From contig JAUXKD010000038.1 in assembly GCA_030624445.1 (NCBI GenBank), positions 1 through 5,845 of the forward strand: DNA of 5,845 bases, written 5' to 3'. This document shows positions 1 to 5,828 of the stretch, piece by piece (position 1 is the stretch's first letter; every line of letters starts with the position of its first letter). Under the pieces are notes generated by a model. That model was given only the letters and a program-made list of their open reading frames with translations, ran no database searches and had not been told where the DNA came from. The translations under genes were made by a program, and so were the position numbers. This DNA comes from Candidatus Aenigmatarchaeota archaeon (GTDB lineage: Archaea; Aenigmatarchaeota; Aenigmatarchaeia; QMZP01; JAFGSV01).

Positions 1-1
1 A

Positions 2-487
2 AAAAAGGGAATCCCTGACGTGAGAGGAGAACGAACAGCGAAATATATCCATGATTTTATGGAAGTTCCTGTAGACTCAGTGGGGACAAGAACGTTATAC
101 TTTTTTTCCGATGATCTCACGCCTGAACAAGCGGAGCGATACGGGAGGGTGTTGCTGGCAGACAGCGTCGTGGAAGATTTCAAATTTCTCGGAGACACCC
201 CGGTTTATGAACAGCCCGTGGTGCCGGACGACTACAGTGGTTCATGGAGGGTCAGGGTCGGGTACAAACAAAGGCCACTGATAATGGACAACTGGGGCGA
301 AGCGACAAGAGACGCCCTTGAGAGGATATTCGGGGAAAGTTTGGAGTCTGTAAGAAAGATCGACGAATATGAAATACGCGGAGATTTATCCAGGGAGCAG
401 ATAGAAAGGATCTGCGCTGAAGAAAAACTCGCTGACGGCAAGGTTCAAAGCCGTGTTATAATACCCATGGGTGATGACAATGGATAA
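2..487 (+). CDS. purS: Tandem PurS-PurS subunit of FGAR amidotransferase, 5'-partial at window edge
   Basis: PurS is the small bridging subunit that joins PurL to the glutaminase PurQ in cytoplasmic purine synthesis. The frame is open to the left edge: codons from base 2 read KKGIPDVRGER, which matches the early PurS pattern of a lysine-glycine loop followed by D-x-x-G. The GTG at 20 is therefore an internal valine codon and the true start lies outside the window. Visible residues 1 to about 65 form the first PurS copy, ending in the usual 'LLADSVVEDF' type tail. A linker of about 15 residues follows. The second copy begins at WRVRVGYKQRP, has the DNWGEA turn matching the family's D-x-x-G-x-A, and ends LADGKVQSRVI. 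Ordinary PurS is about 80 residues, so this is a duplicated, fused form. A tandem PurS also forms the N-terminus of long fused PurL proteins. The stop overlaps purL by 8 bases. Domain assignment is by eye; a remnant of a broken fused PurL is the alternative. Confidence 0.8.
   Translation, partial: KKGIPDVRGERTAKYIHDFMEVPVDSVGTRTLYFFSDDLTPEQAERYGRVLLADSVVEDFKFLGDTPVYEQPVVPDDYSGSWRVRVGYKQRPLIMDNWGEATRDALERIFGESLESVRKIDEYEIRGDLSREQIERICAEEKLADGKVQSRVIIPMGDDNG
470..476 (+). promoter_or_regulatory. Shine-Dalgarno-like GGTGATG for purL
   Basis: GGTGATG lies inside the end of the PurS frame, 3 bases before the ATG at 480 (5 bases if only GGTGA is counted). GGTGA is the core complement of the 3' end of archaeal and bacterial 16S rRNA. 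It favours the ATG at 480 over the GTG at 471 and the ATG at 474, which fall within or at this site. It suggests coupled translation from the upstream frame. Confidence 0.5.
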
Positions 488-3026
488 GCTCGATTTTGGG
501 AATTTTCTGAATCTCACAGGAGAGGACCTGGAAGAATTCAATGGTGCACACGGCCTTTCATTTCTGCCCGGAGAAACGGCTATAGCTCAAGACTATCTCA
601 GGGGACAGTTGCCCCGTTATAAAGGGGAAGGGATAACCGTCGATGCAGATCTCATTCAGCTTTCTCTTGAAGTAAATGCCCAGTCCTGGTGTGAACATTC
701 CGCTCACGGAACGATAAACGGAAGAGTGGTATTAAGGGATTATTCCGGAAGAGAGCCGAGAGAAGTAACCTACGAAAGGCTTTTGGACGATACCATCATG
801 CAAGCTACAAGAGAACTTGATAAACCCTGGGTAGTGATGGCATTCAAGGACGATGCCGGAATAATCGAATTTGTAAAGCACAATGGCAGACGTTACGGAT
901 TTGCCGGTAAATGCGAAACTCACAATTACCCCTCAGGTGTTAGCCCATTCGGCGGTTCAAATACATGCACCGGGGGAGTTTACAGGGATATCTGGTCCGT
1001 TTTGGCCGATCTGAGAATTGGAACGTTCATCCCGATATTGCCCGATCCTGATACGCCTTCGGAACTTGTGGGCGACGATAGGAAGAGCCCGATGGTGTAC
1101 ATGACAGAAATAAACAGGGGGAACCAGGATTATGGTAATAATTCGGGTGTCCCGACAGGATTCGCTTTGATGCAATTTAGTCGAAACAATGCAAACAACC
1201 CTCTTGTTTTTGGAGGCGCATTCGGGCTCGTTGATCTGGATTATTACGATTCGACAATCAGGGAAGGAGTGAAACCCGGCGATGTCATGATTCTTGTCGG
1301 CGGCAGAACCGGAAGGGACGGCATCCACGGCGCTACTCTGTCCTCTGTCGGAAGGAAGGCCGCAGAAAAGATGGAAGATGTTGTCGCGGGTGTTCAGATC
1401 GGGAATCCGATAGAAGAACAGAGCTGGGGATATCATGCGGCCGATGAATTGTTCCCAAGGAGACTGGTGGAATATTCCCAGGATTTTGGTGGAGGCGGGT
1501 TATCGTCAGTCGCCTTTGAAACCGCAAGAAGAACCGGCGGTGTTGACATTTATATAGATAATGTAAGGACAAAAGAGGAAGGAATGACGAACACCGAAAA
1601 AGTGATATCCGAATCACAAGAAAGACAATGCTTTGTAGTTGATCCTTCGAATGCTGGCGAAGTCTGCCGGGTTTTTTCTGATCACGGGATTGAGGCATAT
1701 CCGATCGGTGTTTTGAATGACAGCGGAAGAGCGAGAGTTTACGATAACCAGCGAAGCAAGAAAGTACTCATGGATGTAGACCTCGATTTCTTACACGGGG
1801 GAAAACCGAAAGTGGAAAGGACGGCCACATTTCATGTTAAAGAATTACCGGAGCCGGAAATTGTCGTGGAATCAGATCTGACATCTGAACTGAAAAAAGT
1901 GCTTTCGGGTTACAACGTGTGCTCTAATGAGGAGACCCAGGTCAGAATTTTCGATCACCAGGTCCAGGGCGGTACGGTCCTGCCTCAATTAACGGGTCCG
2001 CGGTATGACGGGCCAAACGACGCGGTCGTTTACAGACCCATACCGGACTGCGATGCCGGATGGGTCATTTCAGTTGAAACGGACGCACGAAAAACCTTGA
2101 AGCATGCCGGTCTTGGAGTAAGGGCCATTATCGATGGTGCAATAAGAAAAAATGTCGCTCACGGCGGGAATCCTGAAAGGATGACGATTTTTGATAACTG
2201 GAGCATGGCTAATTGCAAGGGCGATGATGAGGAATTGGGAAGACTCGCAGTGGGGTTGGAGAATTTCAGAGACTGCATGTATGAGTACGATATCCCATGC
2301 GATGTGGGCAAGGACAGCATGAACAATCATTACGAGGACAGGAATACCGGAAAATTGTCTTATATCGCTCCCACTCTGGTTACCCATTCAAGAAGTGTTA
2401 TTGAGGATGTCCGGACAGCCGTTTCAAGTTTTGCGAAGAAACCGGGCAACCTTGTCTATATCCTGGGCGACACCAAGCCTGAACTCGGCGGAAGCGTTTT
2501 TTACTGGGATCAGGACGGCTCAGGGGAAGACGAGCCTCTTGCAGGCTGGGATTATTACAATATCAGCGGTTACGTAGGCAATGATATCCCAACGATTGAC
2601 GGGAATGTGGCAGGGAAAATGTACAGGGACCTGAGCAAGGTGATAACCACAGGGATACTGCCCAAGGAAAAAATTGTAAGGGCGGCCAAAGCGGTCAGCC
2701 ATGGCGGCATGGGAGTCGCGGCTGCCCAAATGGCTTTTGGCGGCCGGAAAGGTATGTCATTGTATCTGACTGAAGTGCCCGGGGAAGAGGGCATGGAAAA
2801 CTGGCAAACACTGTTCTCTGAATCGTTAGGCAGGGTCTTGCTTGAAGTTCCTCCGGAAAAGGCATCAGAATTCGAGGACAGGATGGGCGAGTACCCGGCA
2901 GCAAGGATAGGCATCGTTACGGACAGACCGTATTTGAAGATATACGGCAGCGACAGCAAACCGGTCGTTTATGGGAACGTTGAAGAATTCGGAGAGGCGT
3001 GGAAAGCGCCATTGAGGGGATGGTAA
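480..3026 (+). CDS. purL: Phosphoribosylformylglycinamidine synthase, PurL catalytic subunit (long type, 848 aa)
   Basis: PurL converts FGAR, ATP and ammonia (from PurQ) to FGAM, ADP and phosphate. It shows the paired AIRS-like ATPase layout. A linker (about 1-60) leads to a W70-C-E-H73-S motif, equivalent to the family WSEHC, then E-T-H148-N-Y150-P-S (usually ETHNHPS), a G274-GRTGRDG nucleotide loop, a GGGGLSS turn, SESQER, D510-GPNDA, VGKDS, GDT-x-ELGGS and, near 740, SHGG. There is no glutaminase domain; PurQ follows as a separate gene. The length exceeds stand-alone PurL (about 600-760 residues) and fits the PurL portion of the roughly 1000-residue PurSS-PurL fusion. The start is placed at ATG 480 because of the GGTGATG upstream; GTG 471 or ATG 474 would add 2-3 residues. 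The start overlaps the PurS stop by 8 bases and the TAA shares one base with the purQ ATG. The second histidine of ETHNHPS is tyrosine here, which is unusual. Family assignment is very firm. Confidence 0.95.
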   Translation: MDKLDFGNFLNLTGEDLEEFNGAHGLSFLPGETAIAQDYLRGQLPRYKGEGITVDADLIQLSLEVNAQSWCEHSAHGTINGRVVLRDYSGREPREVTYERLLDDTIMQATRELDKPWVVMAFKDDAGIIEFVKHNGRRYGFAGKCETHNYPSGVSPFGGSNTCTGGVYRDIWSVLADLRIGTFIPILPDPDTPSELVGDDRKSPMVYMTEINRGNQDYGNNSGVPTGFALMQFSRNNANNPLVFGGAFGLVDLDYYDSTIREGVKPGDVMILVGGRTGRDGIHGATLSSVGRKAAEKMEDVVAGVQIGNPIEEQSWGYHAADELFPRRLVEYSQDFGGGGLSSVAFETARRTGGVDIYIDNVRTKEEGMTNTEKVISESQERQCFVVDPSNAGEVCRVFSDHGIEAYPIGVLNDSGRARVYDNQRSKKVLMDVDLDFLHGGKPKVERTATFHVKELPEPEIVVESDLTSELKKVLSGYNVCSNEETQVRIFDHQVQGGTVLPQLTGPRYDGPNDAVVYRPIPDCDAGWVISVETDARKTLKHAGLGVRAIIDGAIRKNVAHGGNPERMTIFDNWSMANCKGDDEELGRLAVGLENFRDCMYEYDIPCDVGKDSMNNHYEDRNTGKLSYIAPTLVTHSRSVIEDVRTAVSSFAKKPGNLVYILGDTKPELGGSVFYWDQDGSGEDEPLAGWDYYNISGYVGNDIPTIDGNVAGKMYRDLSKVITTGILPKEKIVRAAKAVSHGGMGVAAAQMAFGGRKGMSLYLTEVPGEEGMENWQTLFSESLGRVLLEVPPEKASEFEDRMGEYPAARIGIVTDRPYLKIYGSDSKPVVYGNVEEFGEAWKAPLRGW
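3014..3019 (+). promoter_or_regulatory. Shine-Dalgarno GAGGGG for purQ
   Basis: GAGGGG sits within the last codons of purL with 6 bases between it and the ATG at 3026. This spacing supports ATG 3026 as the purQ start rather than GTG 2999 or ATG 3020, and together with the TAATG overlap indicates translational coupling. Confidence 0.6.
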
Positions 3027-3853
3027 TGGGAAGGTACAAATGCGCAATTCTGTCAGCGCCGGGTGCGAATTGTTACAGGGAGAGCAGGGAAGCCGTCCGA
3101 AAGGCCGGATTCGATCACAAGGACGTTCACATTTATGACCTGTTAGAGGGCAGGGAGAATCTGGAGGCTTACGATTTTCTCTTTATGCAGGGCGGTTTCT
3201 CATTCGGGGACTATGTAAGGGCAGGAGGCATTGAGGGTGCGCTGATCAGGGAAAAGATGGCGGATGATTTCAGGAAATTTTATGAGAACGGAAAACTCAC
3301 GCTGGCGGTCTGTAACGGATTTCAGGCGGCCGTCCAGGCCGGCCTGTTAACAAGCGAAGGTCTTTTCGAAGAAAGGGACGTTACCCTGTATTATAACGAT
3401 TGCGGGAATTTCAGGGATTATCCAGTCCATCTGCAGAATGTGAACAGCGGCAAGTCCATTTTCGCGAGAGGAATGGACGATACGATCAGGTTACCGATGA
3501 GAAACGGTCAGGGTAAATTAATTACGCGGGGTTTTTATGAGGGCGATAAGGACGTGGTGAACCATCTTTTTGGCAACGACCAGGTTGTTTTTGTTTATGT
3601 TGACCCGGAAGGCAATCAGCTGAATCCCGACGTCGATTACAGAAGAAGCTGTGACCCGACCGGCTCTGTTTCCCATATTGCCGGCATCTGTGACAAAGAA
3701 AAGGGAACAATTTTAGGGATGATGCCGCACCCCGAATGTGCGATAGACCCTTTCACCGATGAATTATGGACAAGTGAAGACGGCCCAAAAGAAGAGGGCG
3801 ACGGTTTCAAAATTTTTACCAACGCCATGGATTACTGCAAAGGCAATTTATGA
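3026..3853 (+). CDS. purQ: Phosphoribosylformylglycinamidine synthase, PurQ glutaminase subunit (275 aa)
   Basis: PurQ is the class I (triad) glutamine amidotransferase that hydrolyses glutamine and passes ammonia to PurL. Numbered from ATG 3026, the N-terminus (CAILSAPGANCYRES) matches the PurQ 'PG-N-x-(D/R)' opening, followed by FMQGGFSFGDYVRAG (53-67), the oxyanion region typical of PurQ. The nucleophile is C96 in LAVCNGFQ, and the histidine and glutamate of the triad are H235 and E237 in MMPHPE. At 275 residues it is longer than the 220-230 residues of Bacillus-type PurQ and matches the longer form that accompanies long PurL proteins. Its ATG overlaps the purL TAA as TAATG, so it is the third gene of the operon. 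All catalytic residues are present and I see no damage. GTG 2999 would add 9 residues but lies within purL and lacks a ribosome site. Confidence 0.95.
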   Translation: MGRYKCAILSAPGANCYRESREAVRKAGFDHKDVHIYDLLEGRENLEAYDFLFMQGGFSFGDYVRAGGIEGALIREKMADDFRKFYENGKLTLAVCNGFQAAVQAGLLTSEGLFEERDVTLYYNDCGNFRDYPVHLQNVNSGKSIFARGMDDTIRLPMRNGQGKLITRGFYEGDKDVVNHLFGNDQVVFVYVDPEGNQLNPDVDYRRSCDPTGSVSHIAGICDKEKGTILGMMPHPECAIDPFTDELWTSEDGPKEEGDGFKIFTNAMDYCKGNL

Positions 3854-3888
3854 CACGGTTTTAACTGTGATATTTTTCTGTCTTTTTA
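3854..3888 (+). terminator. Hairpin plus T-rich tract ending the purSLQ operon
   Basis: Directly after the purQ stop, CACGGT (3854-3859) can pair with ACTGTG (3864-3869) through one G-U pair around a 4-base loop. A T-rich run with two TTTTT blocks follows at 3872-3888. This fits an intrinsic terminator in bacteria, and oligo-T tracts alone suffice in archaea. It separates the purine operon from the next gene. Confidence 0.6.
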
Positions 3889-3903
3889 TTTAATACTATA
3901 AAT
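3886..3903 (+). promoter_or_regulatory. Putative archaeal TATA-box promoter, leaderless gene at 3918
   Basis: TTTAATA at 3889-3895 is centred 26 bases before the ATG at 3918, the distance expected when transcription begins at or next to the start codon. There is no Shine-Dalgarno sequence between it and the ATG. TATAAAT at 3897-3903 could instead be a bacterial -10 box, although I see no convincing -35 element. The promoter overlaps the end of the upstream T-tract. Confidence 0.45.
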
Positions 3904-3917
3904 TGAATAGTGGTTTT

Positions 3918-4847
3918 ATGCCATGCATACTCTGCAATAAGAAAGCCGTAATAGAGGAGCAGCAGGGTCCCCTCTGCAGGGAGCACTTCATCCGTTACTT
4001 CCAGAAGAAGGCATACGGCACCATACGGAAGTACAGGCTCTTCACCAAGAAAGACAGGCTGTGCGTCGCATGTTCCGGCGGGAAGGATTCGCTCGCCGTC
4101 CTTTACCTGGCCAGCATGCTGGCGAAGAAACAAAGACAGCATCTTTTCGCGGTCGGGATCGACGAGGGGATGAGGGGGCGCAGCAAAATGCGTATCGGGA
4201 ACGTGACCCGTCTCTGCGAAAGGCAGGGGACAGACTGCGTGATCGTTTCATTCAGGGAGGAATTCGGGCACACCATCGAAGAGCTCATGGGAATCGCGAG
4301 GAAGAAAAAGCTTGGAGTAAGCCGGTTCACGTTGTGCAGGGCCCTGAGGAGGATCCTGATTGACAAGTACTCCGCAAAATTCGGTGCGACCAGGGTAATC
4401 ACGGGGCACAATCTTGACGACGAAGTCCGGGACTTCATGCTGGACATCTTCGGGGGCAGGCTGGAACTTGCAGCAATGATGGGCCCGGCCGGTCCGGCCG
4501 CCAAAAAGGGAGGCTCCATCCCCAGGGTGAAGCCTCTTTATTTCTGCGGGGGTAATGAGACGGAACTTTACGCCAAATTCATGAGGCTCGGGACACTCAA
4601 CGAAGAAGGCCCGCACGGAAAGCATCCGCACGGGGATTTCGTCGCTGAGAAGATAGACGAGCTCGAACGCGAGTACAAGGGGACGAAGACCAGCGTGGTC
4701 AGGAACCTTCTGAATATGCTCCCTTCAATCAGGGAGAGGCATTCCGCCCGGAAGGCTTCGGAATGCAAACGCTGCGGCGAGCCGGCCGGGAAGGGGCGAT
4801 GTACGGTCTGCGATGCCATCGGAAAGCTCGGGATTGGCCCCCTATAG
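3918..4847 (+). CDS. Ncs6/TtuA-family PP-loop tRNA-thiolation-like protein lacking two Fe-S cysteines (309 aa)
   Basis: Proteins of this family (TtuA, NcsA/Ncs6, TIGR00269-like) adenylate a tRNA uridine and replace oxygen with sulfur. Visible features are an N-terminal zinc knuckle C3-x2-C6...C20-x2-H23, the PP-loop S53-GGKDS58 that binds ATP, GIDEG (80-84), GHNLDDE (163-169), RVKPL (203-207) and a C-terminal knuckle C283-x2-C286...C295-x2-C298. Length is normal for the family (about 300-320). In characterised TtuA three cysteines hold a [4Fe-4S] cluster: two in a C-x2-C before an RR pair and one in an ECPY-like motif. Here the first is F137 (FTLC140-x3-RR), the second, C140, is kept, and the third position reads EEG231PH. 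The cluster is thus probably absent or built differently, and the substrate may differ. ATG 3918 is chosen over TTG 3903 because the protein then opens with PCxxC and the TATA-like box is correctly spaced. GC is visibly higher than in purL. It appears to be transcribed alone. Family sure; exact function unknown. Confidence 0.85.
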   Translation: MPCILCNKKAVIEEQQGPLCREHFIRYFQKKAYGTIRKYRLFTKKDRLCVACSGGKDSLAVLYLASMLAKKQRQHLFAVGIDEGMRGRSKMRIGNVTRLCERQGTDCVIVSFREEFGHTIEELMGIARKKKLGVSRFTLCRALRRILIDKYSAKFGATRVITGHNLDDEVRDFMLDIFGGRLELAAMMGPAGPAAKKGGSIPRVKPLYFCGGNETELYAKFMRLGTLNEEGPHGKHPHGDFVAEKIDELEREYKGTKTSVVRNLLNMLPSIRERHSARKASECKRCGEPAGKGRCTVCDAIGKLGIGPL

Positions 4848-4854
4848 GGGTTTT
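4839..4854 (+). terminator. Perfect GC palindrome with short T-run over the stop codon
   Basis: CCCCTATAGGGG (4839-4850) is a 12-base perfect palindrome followed by TTTT and a loosely T-rich stretch (TTTAATTCTT from 4859). The TAG stop at 4845-4847 lies inside it. The stem is only 4 G-C pairs with a TATA loop, so it may be a weak intrinsic terminator or a protein-binding dyad. Confidence 0.4.
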
Positions 4855-4910
4855 GCACTTTAATTCTTGGAATATGGATAGTGTTTGTTTATCTCTCATA
4901 TTACCGATCC

Positions 4911-4920
4911 ATTTAAAAAA
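4911..4920 (+). promoter_or_regulatory. Putative TATA box, leaderless kinase gene at 4942
   Basis: ATTTAAAAAA is centred about 26 bases before the ATG at 4942. The 20 bases before that ATG are A/T-rich with no Shine-Dalgarno sequence, consistent with leaderless transcription. The surroundings are AT-rich overall, so a chance match is possible. The rest of the gap 4855-4941 shows no other recognisable feature. Confidence 0.4.
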
Positions 4921-4941
4921 ATAATTATTTGTTGTTATTAA

Positions 4942-5700
4942 ATGGTATATCATGTAACAGCATCTGGTATTGATGGGTGTGGAAAAAGCACCGCTTTCAA
5001 ACAACTATCTCAAAGATTATCAAATGAGTATCAATGTAATGTGGTACAAGTAGGACGAAGTGCTTGGGTTGATAGACCTAACCAAGACAGACAGTATTTT
5101 GGTGATTCAATTAATGAGTCATTTAATGCATTACATTTTTGGACAGATAGAAAAGACCTTCGTACTTTATCAGGCATTATAAATTTACTATATGCACCAG
5201 TTAACAAAGTGATGAAAACATATTCAAAAGCGGTTTACAAACCCGATTTTCTTCTAAGCTGTCGTGACACAATTCTAGATCCAATTGTATATTCATCATA
5301 TTATTTTCCATTCACACAAGATTGGTCCCTTGAAGCGAGGGCGGAGATTCTTCCTTTTTTTGGAAGTGGTAAACACTCAGACCTGGTTTTTTATATGGAC
5401 TTAGATTCTGAGACAGCATATAAAAGAATAATGGAAAGAATGGAAACAGAAGCTAGACTAGACGGGGATTCAAACCAACAAATTGATAGAAGAAAATATC
5501 ATGACTTGCACGAGACTCCAGAAAATCTAGCTTTTTTACGAGCTCAATTTGAAGAAATCGTCCCTTTTGCAAAGGAAGAAGTCGGTTTAGATATTGTTCA
5601 AATTGATGCAACGGAATCAAAAGAACAAGTTGTGGAAAATATGATGGCTCATATACATGACAAATTCTTTGATAGTGTACATTCAGCTCAAATCGATTAG
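4942..5700 (+). CDS. Thymidylate kinase-like P-loop nucleotide/nucleoside kinase (252 aa), AT-rich
   Basis: The protein opens almost at once with a Walker A loop, G9-IDGCGKST17, of the form seen in thymidylate kinases (GxDGxGKST). R108 in SCRDTILD, followed by VYSSYY, occupies the place of the family's DR-x3-S segment, with cysteine in place of the aspartate. DLVFYMDLDSETAYKRI matches the dTMP kinase 'D-L-x-P-E-x-A-x-x-R' strand and helix. The following Arg-rich stretch (RIMERMETEARL... IDRRKYH) resembles a LID region, and ENLAFLRAQFEEI resembles the next helix. At 252 residues it is longer than usual dTMP kinases (about 200-215); the extra length lies mainly between the P-loop and R108, including a hydrophobic run LSGIINLLYAPVNKVM. 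It may phosphorylate dTMP, another nucleoside or an unrelated small molecule; substrate cannot be decided here. Sampled lines are about 30-33% GC against about 45-55% in the genes before it, hinting at transfer. ATG 4942 is the only start keeping the P-loop. Confidence 0.65.
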   Translation: MVYHVTASGIDGCGKSTAFKQLSQRLSNEYQCNVVQVGRSAWVDRPNQDRQYFGDSINESFNALHFWTDRKDLRTLSGIINLLYAPVNKVMKTYSKAVYKPDFLLSCRDTILDPIVYSSYYFPFTQDWSLEARAEILPFFGSGKHSDLVFYMDLDSETAYKRIMERMETEARLDGDSNQQIDRRKYHDLHETPENLAFLRAQFEEIVPFAKEEVGLDIVQIDATESKEQVVENMMAHIHDKFFDSVHSAQID

Positions 5701-5705
5701 TGTTT

Positions 5706-5728
5706 ATATGAAAACAGTTCTTTCATAT
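5706..5728. repeat. Inverted repeat, 8-bp perfect arms with 7-base loop
   Basis: ATATGAAA (5706-5713) is the exact reverse complement of TTTCATAT (5721-5728), separated by ACAGTTC. It begins 5 bases after the kinase stop. It could be a 3' hairpin of the kinase transcript. No T-run follows, so it is not a classical terminator. Confidence 0.5.
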
Positions 5729-5750
5729 TGAATTATTCATGATGATTCAA
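5728..5750. repeat. Second inverted repeat adjoining the first
   Basis: TTGAAT (5728-5733) is the reverse complement of ATTCAA (5745-5750). With two G-U pairs the stem extends to 10 pairs around a CAT loop (5738-5740). It shares its first base with the end of the preceding inverted repeat, giving two hairpins in tandem downstream of the kinase. Confidence 0.45.
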
Positions 5751-5760
5751 TAAGAGCAGA

Positions 5761-5799
5761 CTATACCCAAAGCTCCGGGATAGGCCGGAAATAGTATAG
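5761..5799. repeat. Nested inverted repeats upstream of the last TATA-like box
   Basis: CTATAC (5761-5766) is the reverse complement of GTATAG (5794-5799), and inside it TCCGG (5774-5778) pairs with CCGGA (5785-5789) around a 6-base loop. The GC-rich inner stem stands out in AT-rich surroundings. The outer arm ends 2 bases before the TATA-like box at 5801, so it could be an operator for the next gene or a small structured RNA. Confidence 0.4.
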
Positions 5800-5800
5800 A

Positions 5801-5810
5801 TTTTAATATT
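5801..5810 (+). promoter_or_regulatory. Putative TATA box for a gene starting at 5829
   Basis: TTTTAATATT is centred about 25 bases before ATG 5829. It resembles the TTTAATA element at 3889 and has the same distance to a start without a Shine-Dalgarno sequence. Confidence 0.4.
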
Positions 5811-5828
5811 CGCTTGCATTGTCTAGTT

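Noticed and set aside
957..1698. Long open frames on the - strand opposite purL (159 and 121 codons)
   Set aside because: They lie wholly opposite a well-supported enzyme gene, overlap each other and show no recognisable motifs; they are reverse-strand shadows.
2999..3025. Earlier purQ start at GTG 2999
   Set aside because: ATG 3026 has GAGGGG at a good spacing, a TAATG overlap with purL, and gives the usual short N-terminus before the first strand.
3861..4142. A 93-codon - strand frame spanning the purQ/PP-loop intergenic region
   Set aside because: It mostly lies opposite the PP-loop gene's conserved N-terminus and has no recognisable domain or ribosome site.
4061..4363. A 100-codon + strand frame inside the PP-loop gene
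   Set aside because: Its translation is rich in Arg and Glu without motifs, and the overlapping frame has clear conserved family residues.
4480..4502. GC-rich repetitive stretch with GGCC units inside the PP-loop gene
   Set aside because: It simply encodes a Gly-Pro-Ala rich loop (GPAGPAA) in frame; no independent repeat is supported.
5739..5800. Possible C/D-box small RNA, because ATGATGA at 5739 matches the C box
   Set aside because: I find no CTGA D box at a suitable distance downstream, and the C-box match lies in the stem and loop of an inverted repeat.
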